Source of the DNA: Cyanodermella asteris
Lineage: Eukaryota > Ascomycota > Lecanoromycetes > Ostropales > Stictidaceae
NCBI GenBank assembly: GCA_900618795.1
Contig: UYJD01000002.1
Location: 363,150 to 427,149 of the forward strand
Direction: 5' to 3'
Length of the DNA stretch: 64,000 nt
A program made the position numbers and the translations under genes. Below the pieces are notes generated by a model that worked only from the letters and a program-made list of their open reading frames with translations, was not told the DNA's origin and did not search any database. Shown one piece after another: positions 41,748 to 51,797 of this stretch. How positions within the stretch are numbered: the stretch's first letter is position 1; every line of letters starts with the position of its first letter.

Positions 41748-42982
41748 TAGGGATACTCTGCATGTTCCTCCTCATGACCAACAACTCCATTCGCTTTCTG
41801 TTCGAGATGCTTCGCATCCAGATAAGCCAGTAAGTGATCACCCCATTTCTCCTTCCCTTTATATATATCTACGCTCTCAGGCCAACCTCTAACACCGCTG
41901 GCTAATCTGCCAGGCACTCCTGGCTCATTCGCGATATCTGTTACCTTTTCGAAATAGGTCCGAATAGTGAAAACGATGCCTCCGCTTCTGGGCAACCGAC
42001 GCAATGTCTGTCGCTCGTTCCTCAACATGTGGTGCTCCACACCTTTGCCCTCCACCGCAGTCTTCCATCCCGTGTGGCCTCCTTCGTCAGGCTGATCCTC
42101 CGGTCCCAGGCTGTCGCTCCAAGCTAGATTGTTGTCAACCTGGAAGAAATAATTATGTCTAATGACAGGTTTGTCTGGCGTGACGCGTCGGAAGAAATTC
42201 TCCATACCCTTCTGGAGCTTTTCTTTGAATCCAGGCACGTTCCCAGATGTATGGATCTCGGCCAGCGGCATCCCGAACTTATCTTCGAGCCGCCAGAAGC
42301 CCGGAAGCAATATCGAACCAGCAAGCAGGTAGACTTGACCAGCGCGCTCCATCATGATGGCCAGGTCGTCCTGGACCAGCCGACCTGCAATTTGCATCGG
42401 ATCTTCCCGGAGCGGCCGCTCCACAATGTTGAAAGACTCCCCGGTTACGACATTGTCCAGGCCGACTTCGGTCCTCCTGTACAGGCTTGGGTATCTCTGC
42501 GGCAGGTACGAAGCAAGCTCCTCGAGCAATTCGCAGGCCGCATCGTACGCTTCCGGAGCGGTGCGGTTGCAGCGCGAGCCGCGGTCCAGGATCCGTTGCG
42601 CTTTGAGCTCGTGGTATTCGAGAAACCTGTTGTCGAGTTCGATCCATTCGTCCCAAGGCATGGCCCGCAAGCCCATCGTGATGTGGTACGTACCCCAACG
42701 GAAAGGCCTGTAGGGAAGAGGCTGGGTCGTCTCTATGCTCCAGTCGGGGTACGGTGACACTTTCGGGCGCTGGAAATTGGATGGTGTCCATGTTCCTGGC
42801 TTTCTGGGAGGATTCTTGCCGGACAGCGATGGTGGTTTGACATCAGATGACGGCTGAGCCTCTCTTGTTCTGCGTCTGAATGATAGGAACGCGGCTATCA
42901 AGGATGAAGAAACAAGTATCAGGACTGCGAAACGAAACAAGTCATCGGTACGAGCATGACTAGTGAGAGCTAGAAAGTCCAT
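41744..42982 (-). CDS. Heme-dependent oxidative N-demethylase-like protein (DUF3445), 412 aa
   Basis: Single exon from ATG 42982. A membrane anchor at residues 17-35 (FAVLILVSSSLIAAFLSF) is followed by a Pro-rich spacer and a DUF3445 domain: PFRWGTYHITMGLRAMPWDEWIELD near 93-117, then VQDDLAIMMER, LLPGFWRLEDKFGMPLAEIH and the RNERQTLRRLPRSGGIVFTIRTY block near the end, which are hallmarks of the family. Known: family members bind heme and are proposed to N-demethylate amines, with a ferredoxin-reductase partner in bacteria. Here the protein stands alone on the ER or another membrane (inferred). Its TAA stop overlaps the TAG stop of the kinase gene by two bases. Convergent. Confidence 0.85.
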   Translation of the reverse strand: MDFLALTSHARTDDLFRFAVLILVSSSLIAAFLSFRRRTREAQPSSDVKPPSLSGKNPPRKPGTWTPSNFQRPKVSPYPDWSIETTQPLPYRPFRWGTYHITMGLRAMPWDEWIELDNRFLEYHELKAQRILDRGSRCNRTAPEAYDAACELLEELASYLPQRYPSLYRRTEVGLDNVVTGESFNIVERPLREDPMQIAGRLVQDDLAIMMERAGQVYLLAGSILLPGFWRLEDKFGMPLAEIHTSGNVPGFKEKLQKGMENFFRRVTPDKPVIRHNYFFQVDNNLAWSDSLGPEDQPDEGGHTGWKTAVEGKGVEHHMLRNERQTLRRLPRSGGIVFTIRTYFEKVTDIANEPGVPGRLASGVRGWPESVDIYKGKEKWGDHLLAYLDAKHLEQKANGVVGHEEEHAEYPY

Positions 42983-43382
42983 GGTGCAATTTCAGGTTGC
43001 AATCAAAACTGGAATCGCAGAGGCAAAGACAATGGCAGAGAATCATGTCTGGACGGAGATGTGCGTATAAGAGGGATGGCCCAGCATAGAGGCGAAGTGG
43101 AGTCATTGGTCCAAGTCCTCATGCCTAGGCAGTGGGGTAGCTCTTATCATATCGGGAGGACTTTCCGAAGCCGGCAAAACGGCTACAGCAACATCCAGTT
43201 CCTGAGACCCACTTTCACTATCAACGAAGCACTATCTCATCAGATGGAACGCTCAAACCAGTGGCGGGCCGAGATCCGTTTCTCGGTCAAGGCACAACTG
43301 CTGTTGGAAAGAAGGCATCAATGTTTGGTATATGCATTTGTCGTACATCGGCGTCATCTTGTCCACGCTGCCCGCGGCTCGG
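42983..43382. other. Intergenic between HDOD-like gene and rhodopsin-domain gene
   Basis: About 400 bases holding the HDOD-like promoter; a TATAAG-like element (minus-strand reading CTTATACGC) lies near 43065-43073. Nothing else seen. Confidence 0.4.
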
Positions 43383-44657
43383 TTATTCGTAACGCGGGTC
43401 CACGCGCGTCTCAATCTCAACCCGCTTCTCGATCTGGAGTCTACCCGGACCAGGTGAGGTTCTACCCTTGGCTTTATCTTCCACCGTAGTCCACTCGAGA
43501 CCTTCCTCCAAATCACGTTGGTGAGCCTTGTTGTCCAAAGTAATTCTGGTGCTCTCCGGCGTCATGTCGTCCATCTTATGGTAGTTGTCCGTGGTCTCGT
43601 TGGTGCGGAAGGATAGTACACCGAAATGCGGAGCAAGCTGCTTGCGTGGCCCCGATGGACGAAACTGCGGCGTGGGGTTGCGGTCCTGGCTTGGGCCCCG
43701 AGACAAGCCCAACTTCTCGCTCAAAAGACGGAACAGTGGTCGCAGGGTGGCAAGGCTGCCAGCCGTGATGGCAAGGCCCTGCTCGGTGCAAGACCAGATG
43801 GCGATATCGGTAGTCGCGTAGAGAAAATCTGGTTCGGCAAATTCGTGGATGTATGCCATGCGGACGAGGATAGCAGCACTGGCACTGTGAAAGGAGGTGG
43901 TCAGCACAGCACCATCAAAGTCACGATCAATATATCACTTACATGCATGCCATACTCAGAATGGGAATAAGCATAATCTTCGTTTTCCTGTCCATGTTCA
44001 AACCTTTGATCATGAAAATAGGCAATATCCCAAAGGTGAAGTCCGTAATTGTGTTCACAGCACTGTACGCGTAGGTGATGTCTTCAATGATGGCGATGTC
44101 GAGACATGTGCCCTGGGCACCAATGAAGCGAGTCCAAAAGTAAGGCACCGGAGTACACTGGAAAATCGTGAAGAGGAAGAAGATGGCTCCGGTGACGGCC
44201 GAAATGGTCATGATTGTGTAGAGGATCCGTATGTGTGTTTGATGGACAGTGAGTCGTAGCAGGGTCAAGCCGACGCTCAGCTTAACCGCAATCATGGTCG
44301 TGGTATAGCCGATATAGCACACCCACCTGTGAATGAAGGATCAGCTCAGAACATTCTACGTTGGCTCAGCCGAGATTTTGCTTACCAGTACCGCATTGCC
44401 ATCAGTTGTTCCATCGGGCTCAAGACAGTCATATACCGACCTGTACCCCAATGGATACCCCCGAGCGCAGCCGTGACGAACATGACATAGGTGCACCATG
44501 CCGCAACCATGCATGCATCTTCGATACCAAAGACCTTGACAATGGTGACTCGAACATAGACTCTCAACCACGCGGCTATGGTAGCAAGAGTAATGAAAGT
44601 GATGCACACTGCCTGAAGCTGAGGTCCTCTATTGTCGTTGGGGTCCATGGCCGACAT
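43383..44657 (-). CDS. Rhodopsin-domain (PTH11/SAT-like) seven-helix membrane protein, 385 aa
   Basis: Three exons: 44657-44386, 44326-43943, 43884-43383 (272 + 384 + 502 nt, in frame). Introns 59 and 58 bp with GTAAGC/GTAAGT donors and CACAG acceptors. Seven hydrophobic helices, the fungal rhodopsin-domain pattern: W-L-R-x-Y-V-R after helix 1, FGIEDACMVAAW, GxGR-like GGIHWGTGRY, YIGYTTTMIAVKLSVGLTLL, FTIFQCTPVPYFW, C-L-D-I-A, and D-F-T-F-G-I-L-P. The C-terminal cytosolic tail is hydrophilic and ends in V-D-P-R-Y-E. Known: family includes Pth11-like receptors and SAT-cluster transporters; most members have no known ligand. Probably at the plasma membrane. Confidence 0.88.
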
Positions 44658-47076
44658 CTCGACAAGATGATCCGGGGAAGATCAAAGTCTGGATGGAGGA
44701 TGAAGGCAGAGTCAGACCGAAGAGGACTGCGGTGGGGAGGATTATAGATTGGCACAGAAGGACCCCCTGATTTCACTCAAATCCATGGAAACAGCCGTAC
44801 GGAGCCAGCCAGCTGCAAAACAGGCATAGCGACTTTCATCGAAGAAGGAGGGCAAGAGCGAACAGTCTAGAGAAGGCGTGTGCAGTAGTAGTCATGCTAG
44901 AGAGTCTTTGCACAAGCAAGTGCTCAGACTGCGACAGGGAGGTCCGCAATCCGCAATCCACAATCCACAATCCGCATCGCCCATGCACAAGGCTCGACGA
45001 CAGGGATGTGGCTCACATTGTGCCTGGGCGGAGGCTCCATCACAGGGGATCTAGGTGCTCAAAGGAAGTTTTGGGCTTCGACAGTCGCCTGGCAGTGCTC
45101 AGACGGTGGATCTGGACCAAATGTGGCAAGTCTCCACTTGGTGCGAGAACGGGGTCTGCGTTATTCGGTGGAGCCTATCACTACTGGCTGGGCATCTGTG
45201 ACTTATCACGAGCAACCGGAGTCTCCTCGCTTTGAGCGGCTGCGGCACCGGTCCAGGTGTGACAGCCAGTGTATGGACACTGGACGCCGAGCTTCTGGGT
45301 TCAGCCACATGCCATATTCGTGAGTGTTGTACCTGCAGGAGGTGCTCAAGGTAGCCCCCCCTTGGCTCGTAGTCCCGTTCGGACCGAGTTTAGTGCGTCG
45401 TTTCATCCCACTACCTTGGCTGAACGGCAGTGAACGAAGGAAGTCGTCGCTGAATCGAGGCGAGAAAACTCTGCATGCCTCCTAACCTCGGCCTTGTGCG
45501 CCACGCGTAGGGGCGAGTTTCTGATGCACGCTCATCGACGTTGATGCCTGATCGACCAACGACAGCCCAATAGCAGCTGCATTTGACCAGATCTGCGCTG
45601 TCACGAACTTAGCACATGGTTCAGCAGATGATGGCCAGACGCCTGACGTGCCGCGACGGAGAACGAGTCGTCGAGCTTTGTGCGGAAGCGACTGGGAGCG
45701 AAAACAACCTTCGAGCCGCAACTTCCACTTTTTCCAACCAGTGGATCCGGAGGAACATCCTCTCCACTTGCCGAAAGATTCATGCCTCCCCGCCAGCGAC
45801 CATCTTTGAGTGACGGAAGTTACCACAACCCTTTTCTACCGACCCAGTCGAGACGATAGTGCATTGGAAGCGTCGCAAGAAATCATTGATCAGCCTGGGA
45901 GACCAGGTTCCCCCGCCAGGCGTGCCAGCGACGCTCAACATCGTGCTTGTCGGCCCTGGCACCTACGACAGGCGACAATCGTACTGTGAAGGAGAAAACT
46001 GCGCGTGCTATCTTCTCCCGGATCCAGCGGCGCGTCAGGGCGCCGGAATGACATTGCACATTTTCCGAGCCGTGGATTCCTGGTGCTGGCGGGTTCCGCT
46101 TTCGAGAAGGCCCCCGTACTATATAAACTATTCCCTCTCCGACAACTCCGTCTACCAACCTGGACCAACGGTCCATGAGAATTTCCCTGTGCAGACTACC
46201 GCACGAAAGCAGACTCGGCAAACGCGGAACATGTATCAAAATCCTTTTGTGCGCACACGTGTAGACCAAGGCGGGCTGACGGCATTCGTTGAGTATGTCC
46301 TACGTGTCCTGTCTCGTTTGATGTTTTGGGATACACTTTGTCATTGCTCGCGGTTATCGGGTCATGCAGAAAGATGTCGGTGTGCACAGCTACCTCTGGC
46401 AGCAGCTACACGACTAGGCTGGGGAGTGCAGGCCGATAATCGATCGAGTGCCTGCGCCATGATCACGGCCAGTCCGTCCGTGACCTTGCCCAGAAGACAT
46501 GCTGCAGAACCTGTGGCGAGGGTCACTGACTTGATCCTGGAAATCTAGGAGCATCATTTCCCTAAATGTCATTTCAACGATTCGAGCTCACAGTCACTTG
46601 CTCGCATGAGTTGTATGAAGCGTCAAAGATGTAGTTCATTATTTGTGCTGGCTTGCGACTGCATGTCTGGTTTCCAAGTCTCCAGCAAGCCGATTGCCTT
46701 CTCCGAGATCCTTTCCTCCCGTGCCGTTCATGAAGCCCAAACAACTCAAGTTGCATGGGGTATCTGTGGTTGCTGGCTTGAAGCCATGCATTGCCAATTT
46801 CTGCTGCTCGTATCTCTTTCTAGTAAGACATGATGATGAGCCGGCCAGCGTCGGTCTCAGCAGATCTTGCTAATTGCCGGTGTGACAGTGACACGCGATC
46901 CGGTCGATGAGTCGTCCTCGACAAGACTCTTGGTTCGTCTCGGTTGCGTTACGCGTTGCGCGGTAGGCCGCTCGTGGTCCACGAGCGACGTAACTGTCGT
47001 CTGTGCGTAGCTCTGACCCGTGGTGGTGATTTCCTCGATTATTATTTTGTCGATGGCCAAACTATGCCCGGGCTCA
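44658..47076. other. 2.4-kb intergenic region
   Basis: No gene supported. Contents: a seven-base tandem (CCGCAAT/CCACAAT) at 44943-44977; an isolated TATATAAA at 46120-46127 followed by a CT-rich tract and a 30-codon frame; a 19-bp near-perfect palindrome at 46969-46987. Open frames of up to about 230 codons (45859-46548) have no domain or codon signal. Confidence 0.5.
44943..44977. repeat. Seven-base tandem repeat, about 5 copies
   Basis: Units CCGCAAT and CCACAAT alternate; intergenic. Confidence 0.75.
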
Positions 47077-49125
47077 TCATATATCGAAGTAACCCCAAGA
47101 CGGCTCTTTGGGTTCGTCTCTAACCCAAGTCATTCCTGTCCAGTCCATCTTCTCTCTTCCCTTCCCGGGACCTCCATTCTGTTCCCAGATCCGTAGGACA
47201 TCTTTGATGAATGCTACCTTTTGTCGAAACTCGTTCGCGTCCAGCAGTTCGAACATGGATTGATTCATGTTAGGCGAGCAAGAAAGTAAGATTGACACTG
47301 GCATGTGCATGACAATGGTGTGATCAATTTCTCCTTCAACCACCTCGTTCCTTTGGACCTTAAGTGCAGTCTCCAAGGATAGGTGGTAGAAGCTCGCGCA
47401 CGATCCATCAGGCGACAGCAGCAGTTTGGTCCGGTCTGGAAAATTGAACTGGACGCCGCCTGTGCCGAATATGAATGTCTGCACACTTCCCACGCGACAG
47501 AAGGCCTTGATGAAAGTTGGCTGAGAAGATTCTGAGCCAATGTGAGGGGGCATGTCCCCTCTCTTTTTGTTGAGATGTTTGACGAAGGCGCCGCAGACCT
47601 TGATAGCCGATTCTCGCTGCGCAGTATGCGGGTCTGATGATTTTTCGCCAGGACACGAATCAATCTTCTGTACAAATCTCTCGAACGTGTTGGTAGTGGC
47701 ATTGCGGGCAAAGAACGAGATCACGTCAGGGTTCTGGGCAGAGACCAGAAATGCGGACGGACTCTCTCCCAGCATTGCTCCAATGTCGCCATTGACGAGC
47801 ATGTACCCAAAGCCGAACTTGTGAGTGAACCAACTGTGTACCAATGGTGGTATACAAGATCCGTTGAGAGCCCACCCACCTGACGTCCCGGTCCAGAGGC
47901 CTGGCGACTCGGTTTCCTTGAGAGCTTGCCGTAGATTCACTCCCATGGTGGCTATCGAAACTTCAACAACCGGTTCCACAACGTCAGATGGTCCTATGCA
48001 AGACGCTGCGACTGTCTTTACCCGACTGATGACTCGCTTGGGCTTATTCGTAATGTCTGCTAGAGGTCGGCCGGGGGCTCTTGGCTTGTATAATCCCTTC
48101 AGAGGCAATGATGGTGCCAGTCTTGCAATCTCCTCCTTCTCTATCTCCTTGATGATCGATCGTTGAGAGATGTTCTTCATCCCGCATTGTTCGATGAACT
48201 CCTCCAGAGGCACCTTGGTAGCGTATGCCCACATCTCGCGCCTTTTAGCATTGACCCAGTTGGGGACCTTCTCTCTGCATTCCGTTTCCATTGCAGGCGG
48301 GATGCCGCCCCTCATGGCAAAGAATGCATGCGCCACGACTTCCGTCGCACCGGGCCGTCGCTCTTCCTCGGGGTGCATCATGATCTCGAGTAGTTCTCGC
48401 AGAGGTTGACACAGGGCGGATTCGCCCGGCCATTGGATGTCAGTCCGACTTGCGCGCTCTTTGATCGCCTGGATGTTTTTGTCGCCTGGCCTGGAGAACG
48501 GCGCCCAGCCCACAGCAAGGTAGAACAATACTGCTCCCAATGCCCAGATGTCCAGCCGTTGGTCATGGCCTTGCCTCGCCCACATCTCTGGCGCCATGTA
48601 ATTGGGTGTCCCGCATAACGTCAACCTCTTTATCACATCCTTGTCGTCGTCGCTCTTCAGTAATCCAACTAGTCCAAAATCTGCCAACTTCACATTCATC
48701 TGACCGTCGAGTAAGATGTTCTGAAGCTTAAGGTCTCGATGGACTATGCATTTGGAATGTAGATAATGCAAGGCGCTACAGAGCTGGATGCCGAATCTTC
48801 GCAGCTCTGGAAAGGTCAACGTCTCTCGCTTCGCTTGCATCTCCTTGAGTGATCCATTTGGACAAAGCTCCAAGACCATATGCGTTGTCGCATCCTTGGG
48901 ATTAGGGTATGCTTCGTGGAAATGGACGATCTGAGGATGCTGCAACTTGGAGTGTATTATCAGTTCTGCAAGAAATTTTGTGCTGTGCGCTGGCTTCATA
49001 GAGGCTGTTTGGACAACCTTAACGGCCACCGTCCTGTTGGATCCGCCATGTCTGCCCTCGAATACTGTCGCGAAACCCCCCTTGCCCAGCTGCTTCCCTA
49101 GCTCGTAGACAACATGAGAGGCCAT
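47077..49125 (-). CDS. Polo-like kinase with two polo boxes (divergent), 682 aa
   Basis: Single exon from ATG 49125. Kinase domain residues about 7-270: GKGGFATVFEG loop, VAVKVV lysine, HRDLKLQNILL near 129-139, DFG near 149-151, activation segment TLCGTPNYMAPE. C-terminal polo boxes: PB1 about 425-490 with HSWFTHKFGFGYML, where the Trp corresponds to human PLK1 Trp414; PB2 about 538-620 with VQFNFPDRTKLLL. PLK1 has D-H-T-K at that place (His538/Lys540 phosphopeptide pincer); here it is D-R-T-K. Length is short compared with the fungal mitotic Cdc5/Plo1 orthologues I know (700-1100 aa), so this may be a second paralogue; I cannot check. Role expected in cell-cycle control, docking to primed phosphosites. 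Divergently arranged with thioredoxin reductase. Confidence 0.88.
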   Translation of the reverse strand: MASHVVYELGKQLGKGGFATVFEGRHGGSNRTVAVKVVQTASMKPAHSTKFLAELIIHSKLQHPQIVHFHEAYPNPKDATTHMVLELCPNGSLKEMQAKRETLTFPELRRFGIQLCSALHYLHSKCIVHRDLKLQNILLDGQMNVKLADFGLVGLLKSDDDKDVIKRLTLCGTPNYMAPEMWARQGHDQRLDIWALGAVLFYLAVGWAPFSRPGDKNIQAIKERASRTDIQWPGESALCQPLRELLEIMMHPEEERRPGATEVVAHAFFAMRGGIPPAMETECREKVPNWVNAKRREMWAYATKVPLEEFIEQCGMKNISQRSIIKEIEKEEIARLAPSLPLKGLYKPRAPGRPLADITNKPKRVISRVKTVAASCIGPSDVVEPVVEVSIATMGVNLRQALKETESPGLWTGTSGGWALNGSCIPPLVHSWFTHKFGFGYMLVNGDIGAMLGESPSAFLVSAQNPDVISFFARNATTNTFERFVQKIDSCPGEKSSDPHTAQRESAIKVCGAFVKHLNKKRGDMPPHIGSESSQPTFIKAFCRVGSVQTFIFGTGGVQFNFPDRTKLLLSPDGSCASFYHLSLETALKVQRNEVVEGEIDHTIVMHMPVSILLSCSPNMNQSMFELLDANEFRQKVAFIKDVLRIWEQNGGPGKGREKMDWTGMTWVRDEPKEPSWGYFDI

Positions 49126-49670
49126 GCGCACTCTCTACAGGTCCATAGACCTGGACGGGTGATGCTGTGTGCTGGCGCGATCAGTTCACGTCCACCCGAT
49201 GAAAAAGGCCGGTGGTCGTAAACAAGGTTGCTCACAAGATTTGGTTTCGCGGGTAACGAATGGCTCAAAGTAAACAACCATTAGGGGCTTGGCGGACATG
49301 CCACGCGGAGTGCTCTCCGCATCCTCCGAAATCGACTCGACCGAGTCCGAGCGAAGTCGAGCGTGTTCGCTGAGAAATTCAGAAGACCCGCAATTCGAGA
49401 AGTAGCAAGAAGCACTGTCCGTCACTCGTCCGACTCCTTCGTCTTCGTGCAACTGTTTGCCACAGCATATAAACCTTTTTGTCTTTCCGTCTATCCGCCA
49501 AACTGTTTTACTCAACCTTCCGTCGCGCGCCCGCACTTCTTCGAGCATCATCGGGCTTCGGTCTAGCAGCAGCAGCCACAGCTCATCATAATCAGCCGTC
49601 TTTTGCGACCACTTCCTCTACCCTCGCCCAGACTAGGGCCATCGCGCAAGGCGCAGGCAGCCGACGCAAC
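49126..49670. promoter_or_regulatory. Divergent promoter region between Polo-like kinase and thioredoxin reductase
   Basis: 545 bases. A TATAAA at 49468-49473 faces the reductase, followed by a CT-rich start region. From about 49479 the reductase frame is open and reads like a mitochondrial presequence, but has no ATG (see findings). Confidence 0.55.
49468..49473 (+). promoter_or_regulatory. Putative TATA box of thioredoxin reductase
   Basis: TATAAA about 200 bp before the ATG at 49671; the next bases are T/C-rich. If transcription starts about 30 bp downstream, the mRNA would still include the presequence-like open frame. Confidence 0.4.
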
Positions 49671-50717
49671 ATGCATACCAAGGTCGTCATCATCGGCTCC
49701 GGGCCCGCAGCTCACACTGCCGCCATCTACCTGTCCCGCGCCGAGTTGAAGCCCGTGCTATATGAGGGCATGCTTGCCAATGGCATTGCCGCCGGTGGCC
49801 AGCTCACTACCACTACCGATGTTGAGAACTTCCCAGGGTTTCCGAAAGGCATTGGCGGAACAGAGCTCATGAACGAGATGCGAGCGCAGAGTGAGCGTTT
49901 CGGAACGGACATCAAAACGGAGACGGTCGCCAAGGTCGACTTCAGCTCGAGGCCTTTAAAGTATTGGGTCGAGTGGCAGGATGAGGAGGTCCATACCGCC
50001 GATGCAATCATCATCGCCACTGGCGCCAGCGCGAGACGGTTGGGGCTGCCAGGCGAGGACAAGTACTGGCAGAACGGCATAAGTGCATGTGCAGTCTGTG
50101 ATGGTGCGGTTCCCATCTTCAGGAACAAGCCGCTGTTTGTCATTGGTGGCGGCGATTCTGCAGCAGAAGAAGCAATGTTCCTGACCAAGTACGGCAGCCA
50201 TGTTACGGTCCTGGTCCGAAAGGACTTTTTGAGAGCAAGCAAGACCATGGCTAAGCGTCTGCTGGCCAACCCGAAGGTCACGGTCATGTATGACACTGTT
50301 GCTACTAAAATCGATGGTCAGCCGGAAAAGGATGGCTTGATGGAGAAGATATTCGTCAAGAACGTCAAGACGGGGAAAGAGAAGGAGATTCCCGCCAACG
50401 GACTCTTCTATGCTGTTGGACACGACCCTGCAACGGCCCTGTTCAAGGGTCAATTGAAAATGGATGAGGATGGCTACATTTCAACGACGCCTGGTACAAG
50501 TTATACCAGCATCGAGGGAGTCTTCGCTGCAGGCGACGTCCAGGATAAGCGATACAGACAAGCAATCACCAGTGCTGGTTCAGGTTGCATCGCTGCCCTT
50601 GAGGCTGAGCGATGGCTCGCTGAGAAGGAAGATGAGCTTACAGACGGTGGATCAAATGCGAAGAAGCCGGAAAATAACTCTGAAGCTCCGGAATACAAGC
50701 AGAATCCCCTTCTTTAG
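49671..50717 (+). CDS. Thioredoxin reductase (NADPH), low-molecular-weight type, 348 aa
   Basis: Single exon; [20 protein letters not shown] is the canonical fungal cytosolic start. FAD-binding GxGPAxxxA at 9-15, GGQLTTTT, redox-active dithiol CAVCDGA near 140-146, NADPH-binding [10 protein letters not shown] near 155-170, and FAD-closing [10 protein letters not shown] near 285-295. The enzyme passes electrons from NADPH to thioredoxin. Length is normal plus an acidic, Asn/Lys-rich tail of about 25 aa. The frame stays open 64 codons upstream and encodes an Arg/Ser/Ala-rich, amphipathic stretch without an ATG and bounded by a TAA at 49470; it may be a mitochondrial targeting extension made from a near-cognate codon or through an upstream exon. 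The symbol trxB/TRR1 is used for orthologues. Confidence 0.95.
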   Translation: MHTKVVIIGSGPAAHTAAIYLSRAELKPVLYEGMLANGIAAGGQLTTTTDVENFPGFPKGIGGTELMNEMRAQSERFGTDIKTETVAKVDFSSRPLKYWVEWQDEEVHTADAIIIATGASARRLGLPGEDKYWQNGISACAVCDGAVPIFRNKPLFVIGGGDSAAEEAMFLTKYGSHVTVLVRKDFLRASKTMAKRLLANPKVTVMYDTVATKIDGQPEKDGLMEKIFVKNVKTGKEKEIPANGLFYAVGHDPATALFKGQLKMDEDGYISTTPGTSYTSIEGVFAAGDVQDKRYRQAITSAGSGCIAALEAERWLAEKEDELTDGGSNAKKPENNSEAPEYKQNPLL

Positions 50718-51797
50718 ATACCCCAAGCCAGCGACGAGCCCTGCACGCCGGTATATAGACATGGATCAATTTGACGAGTCAAAATTACCTATACTTGATA
50801 AGTTGTTCTCGGTTGCAAAGTCGGACAGCTTGACTTACCTAGATGCGATCTCATGGCATATGGAACATTTCAAACGCGTGATTTGCGTAGACAGGAACAG
50901 ATGACAATTAGTAGTACTCGCACAGCATGACGAATATCTGGACTTCCACCTGAGCCCAATTACATGGCTAGCTCACAATTTGAAAGCCAAACGACCACTT
51001 GAAATCGCGAGCTCAGCAGCACGACACGGGTTTGTAATCGCGGTCAGCATACATCCTATCTGACTGACATGCAGTGAGATTTGTCTCACATGAGCAACAC
51101 CCGCCAATACCTGCCTGCAACTTTTCTGATACCGAAGCAACTAGTCACTACTTACTCCGAGTCCCCCGATTACTATACGATCGCCGTTCTACCTCGGCGC
51201 GGGGCAATCCCACGAACGCATGCACGTTATTTAGCAAAGTTTCTCATTCCCCGTTCGCTCCGATAGGCCATCGGCCGGAAAGGCGAGGGTGCATCATTTG
51301 TAATGGTCTGACAAGCCTACTAGCGTCTGACGAAACAAACGTTTCGCCCTTCTCCAAGCTGCCGCGTGAGCCGTTTCGGCCCTATTGCTGCCTGCCAGTT
51401 ACCATCTGTTCAACGGGGGAAGTCCGACCCTCCATGAGGGGGGGACGCCCAGTAGTTGTGTAATGGGTGTTATGGTTCCAGTCAAGGGTCAAATGACGTG
51501 ACTGGGCTTTGAGATCACTCTGACAGGGTGTTCTTGTGGTGCACTGCACAATCGGCTTAGGAATCGCCTCTCGGCTGACAAAAGTGAGGAGACGGTTCCC
51601 TTGCATATAAGGGATTGGAGTGAAGGCGAATCATCGCTATCTTGTTGTTTGCCATCAAGATAGTCATCTCAATAATCGCAAGCCTATCTTGGTTGTTCTA
51701 TATACATCGTTGTTTATCTTGCCTCCCCAAATCTTCATCTCCCTATCCAACGCCCTGTACCAATTCTCTCTCTTCCTCTAGACTCACCAGTCACAAA
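50718..51797. other. Intergenic between thioredoxin reductase and CmcJ/AsaB-like gene
   Basis: About 1.1 kb. TATAAG at 51606-51611 lies about 190 bp before the next ATG. No gene supported between. Confidence 0.45.
51606..51611 (+). promoter_or_regulatory. Putative TATA element of the CmcJ/AsaB-like gene
   Basis: TATAAG in the context GCATATAAGGG, followed by a T/C-rich leader up to the ATG at 51798. Confidence 0.35.

Noticed and set aside
45859-46548. 230-codon open frame
   Set aside because: No domain, unusual composition and no credible start context; crosses the TATATAAA element.
46857-47060. 68-codon minus frame next to the Polo-like kinase stop
   Set aside because: Polar and Thr-rich but unlinked to any exon; probably chance.
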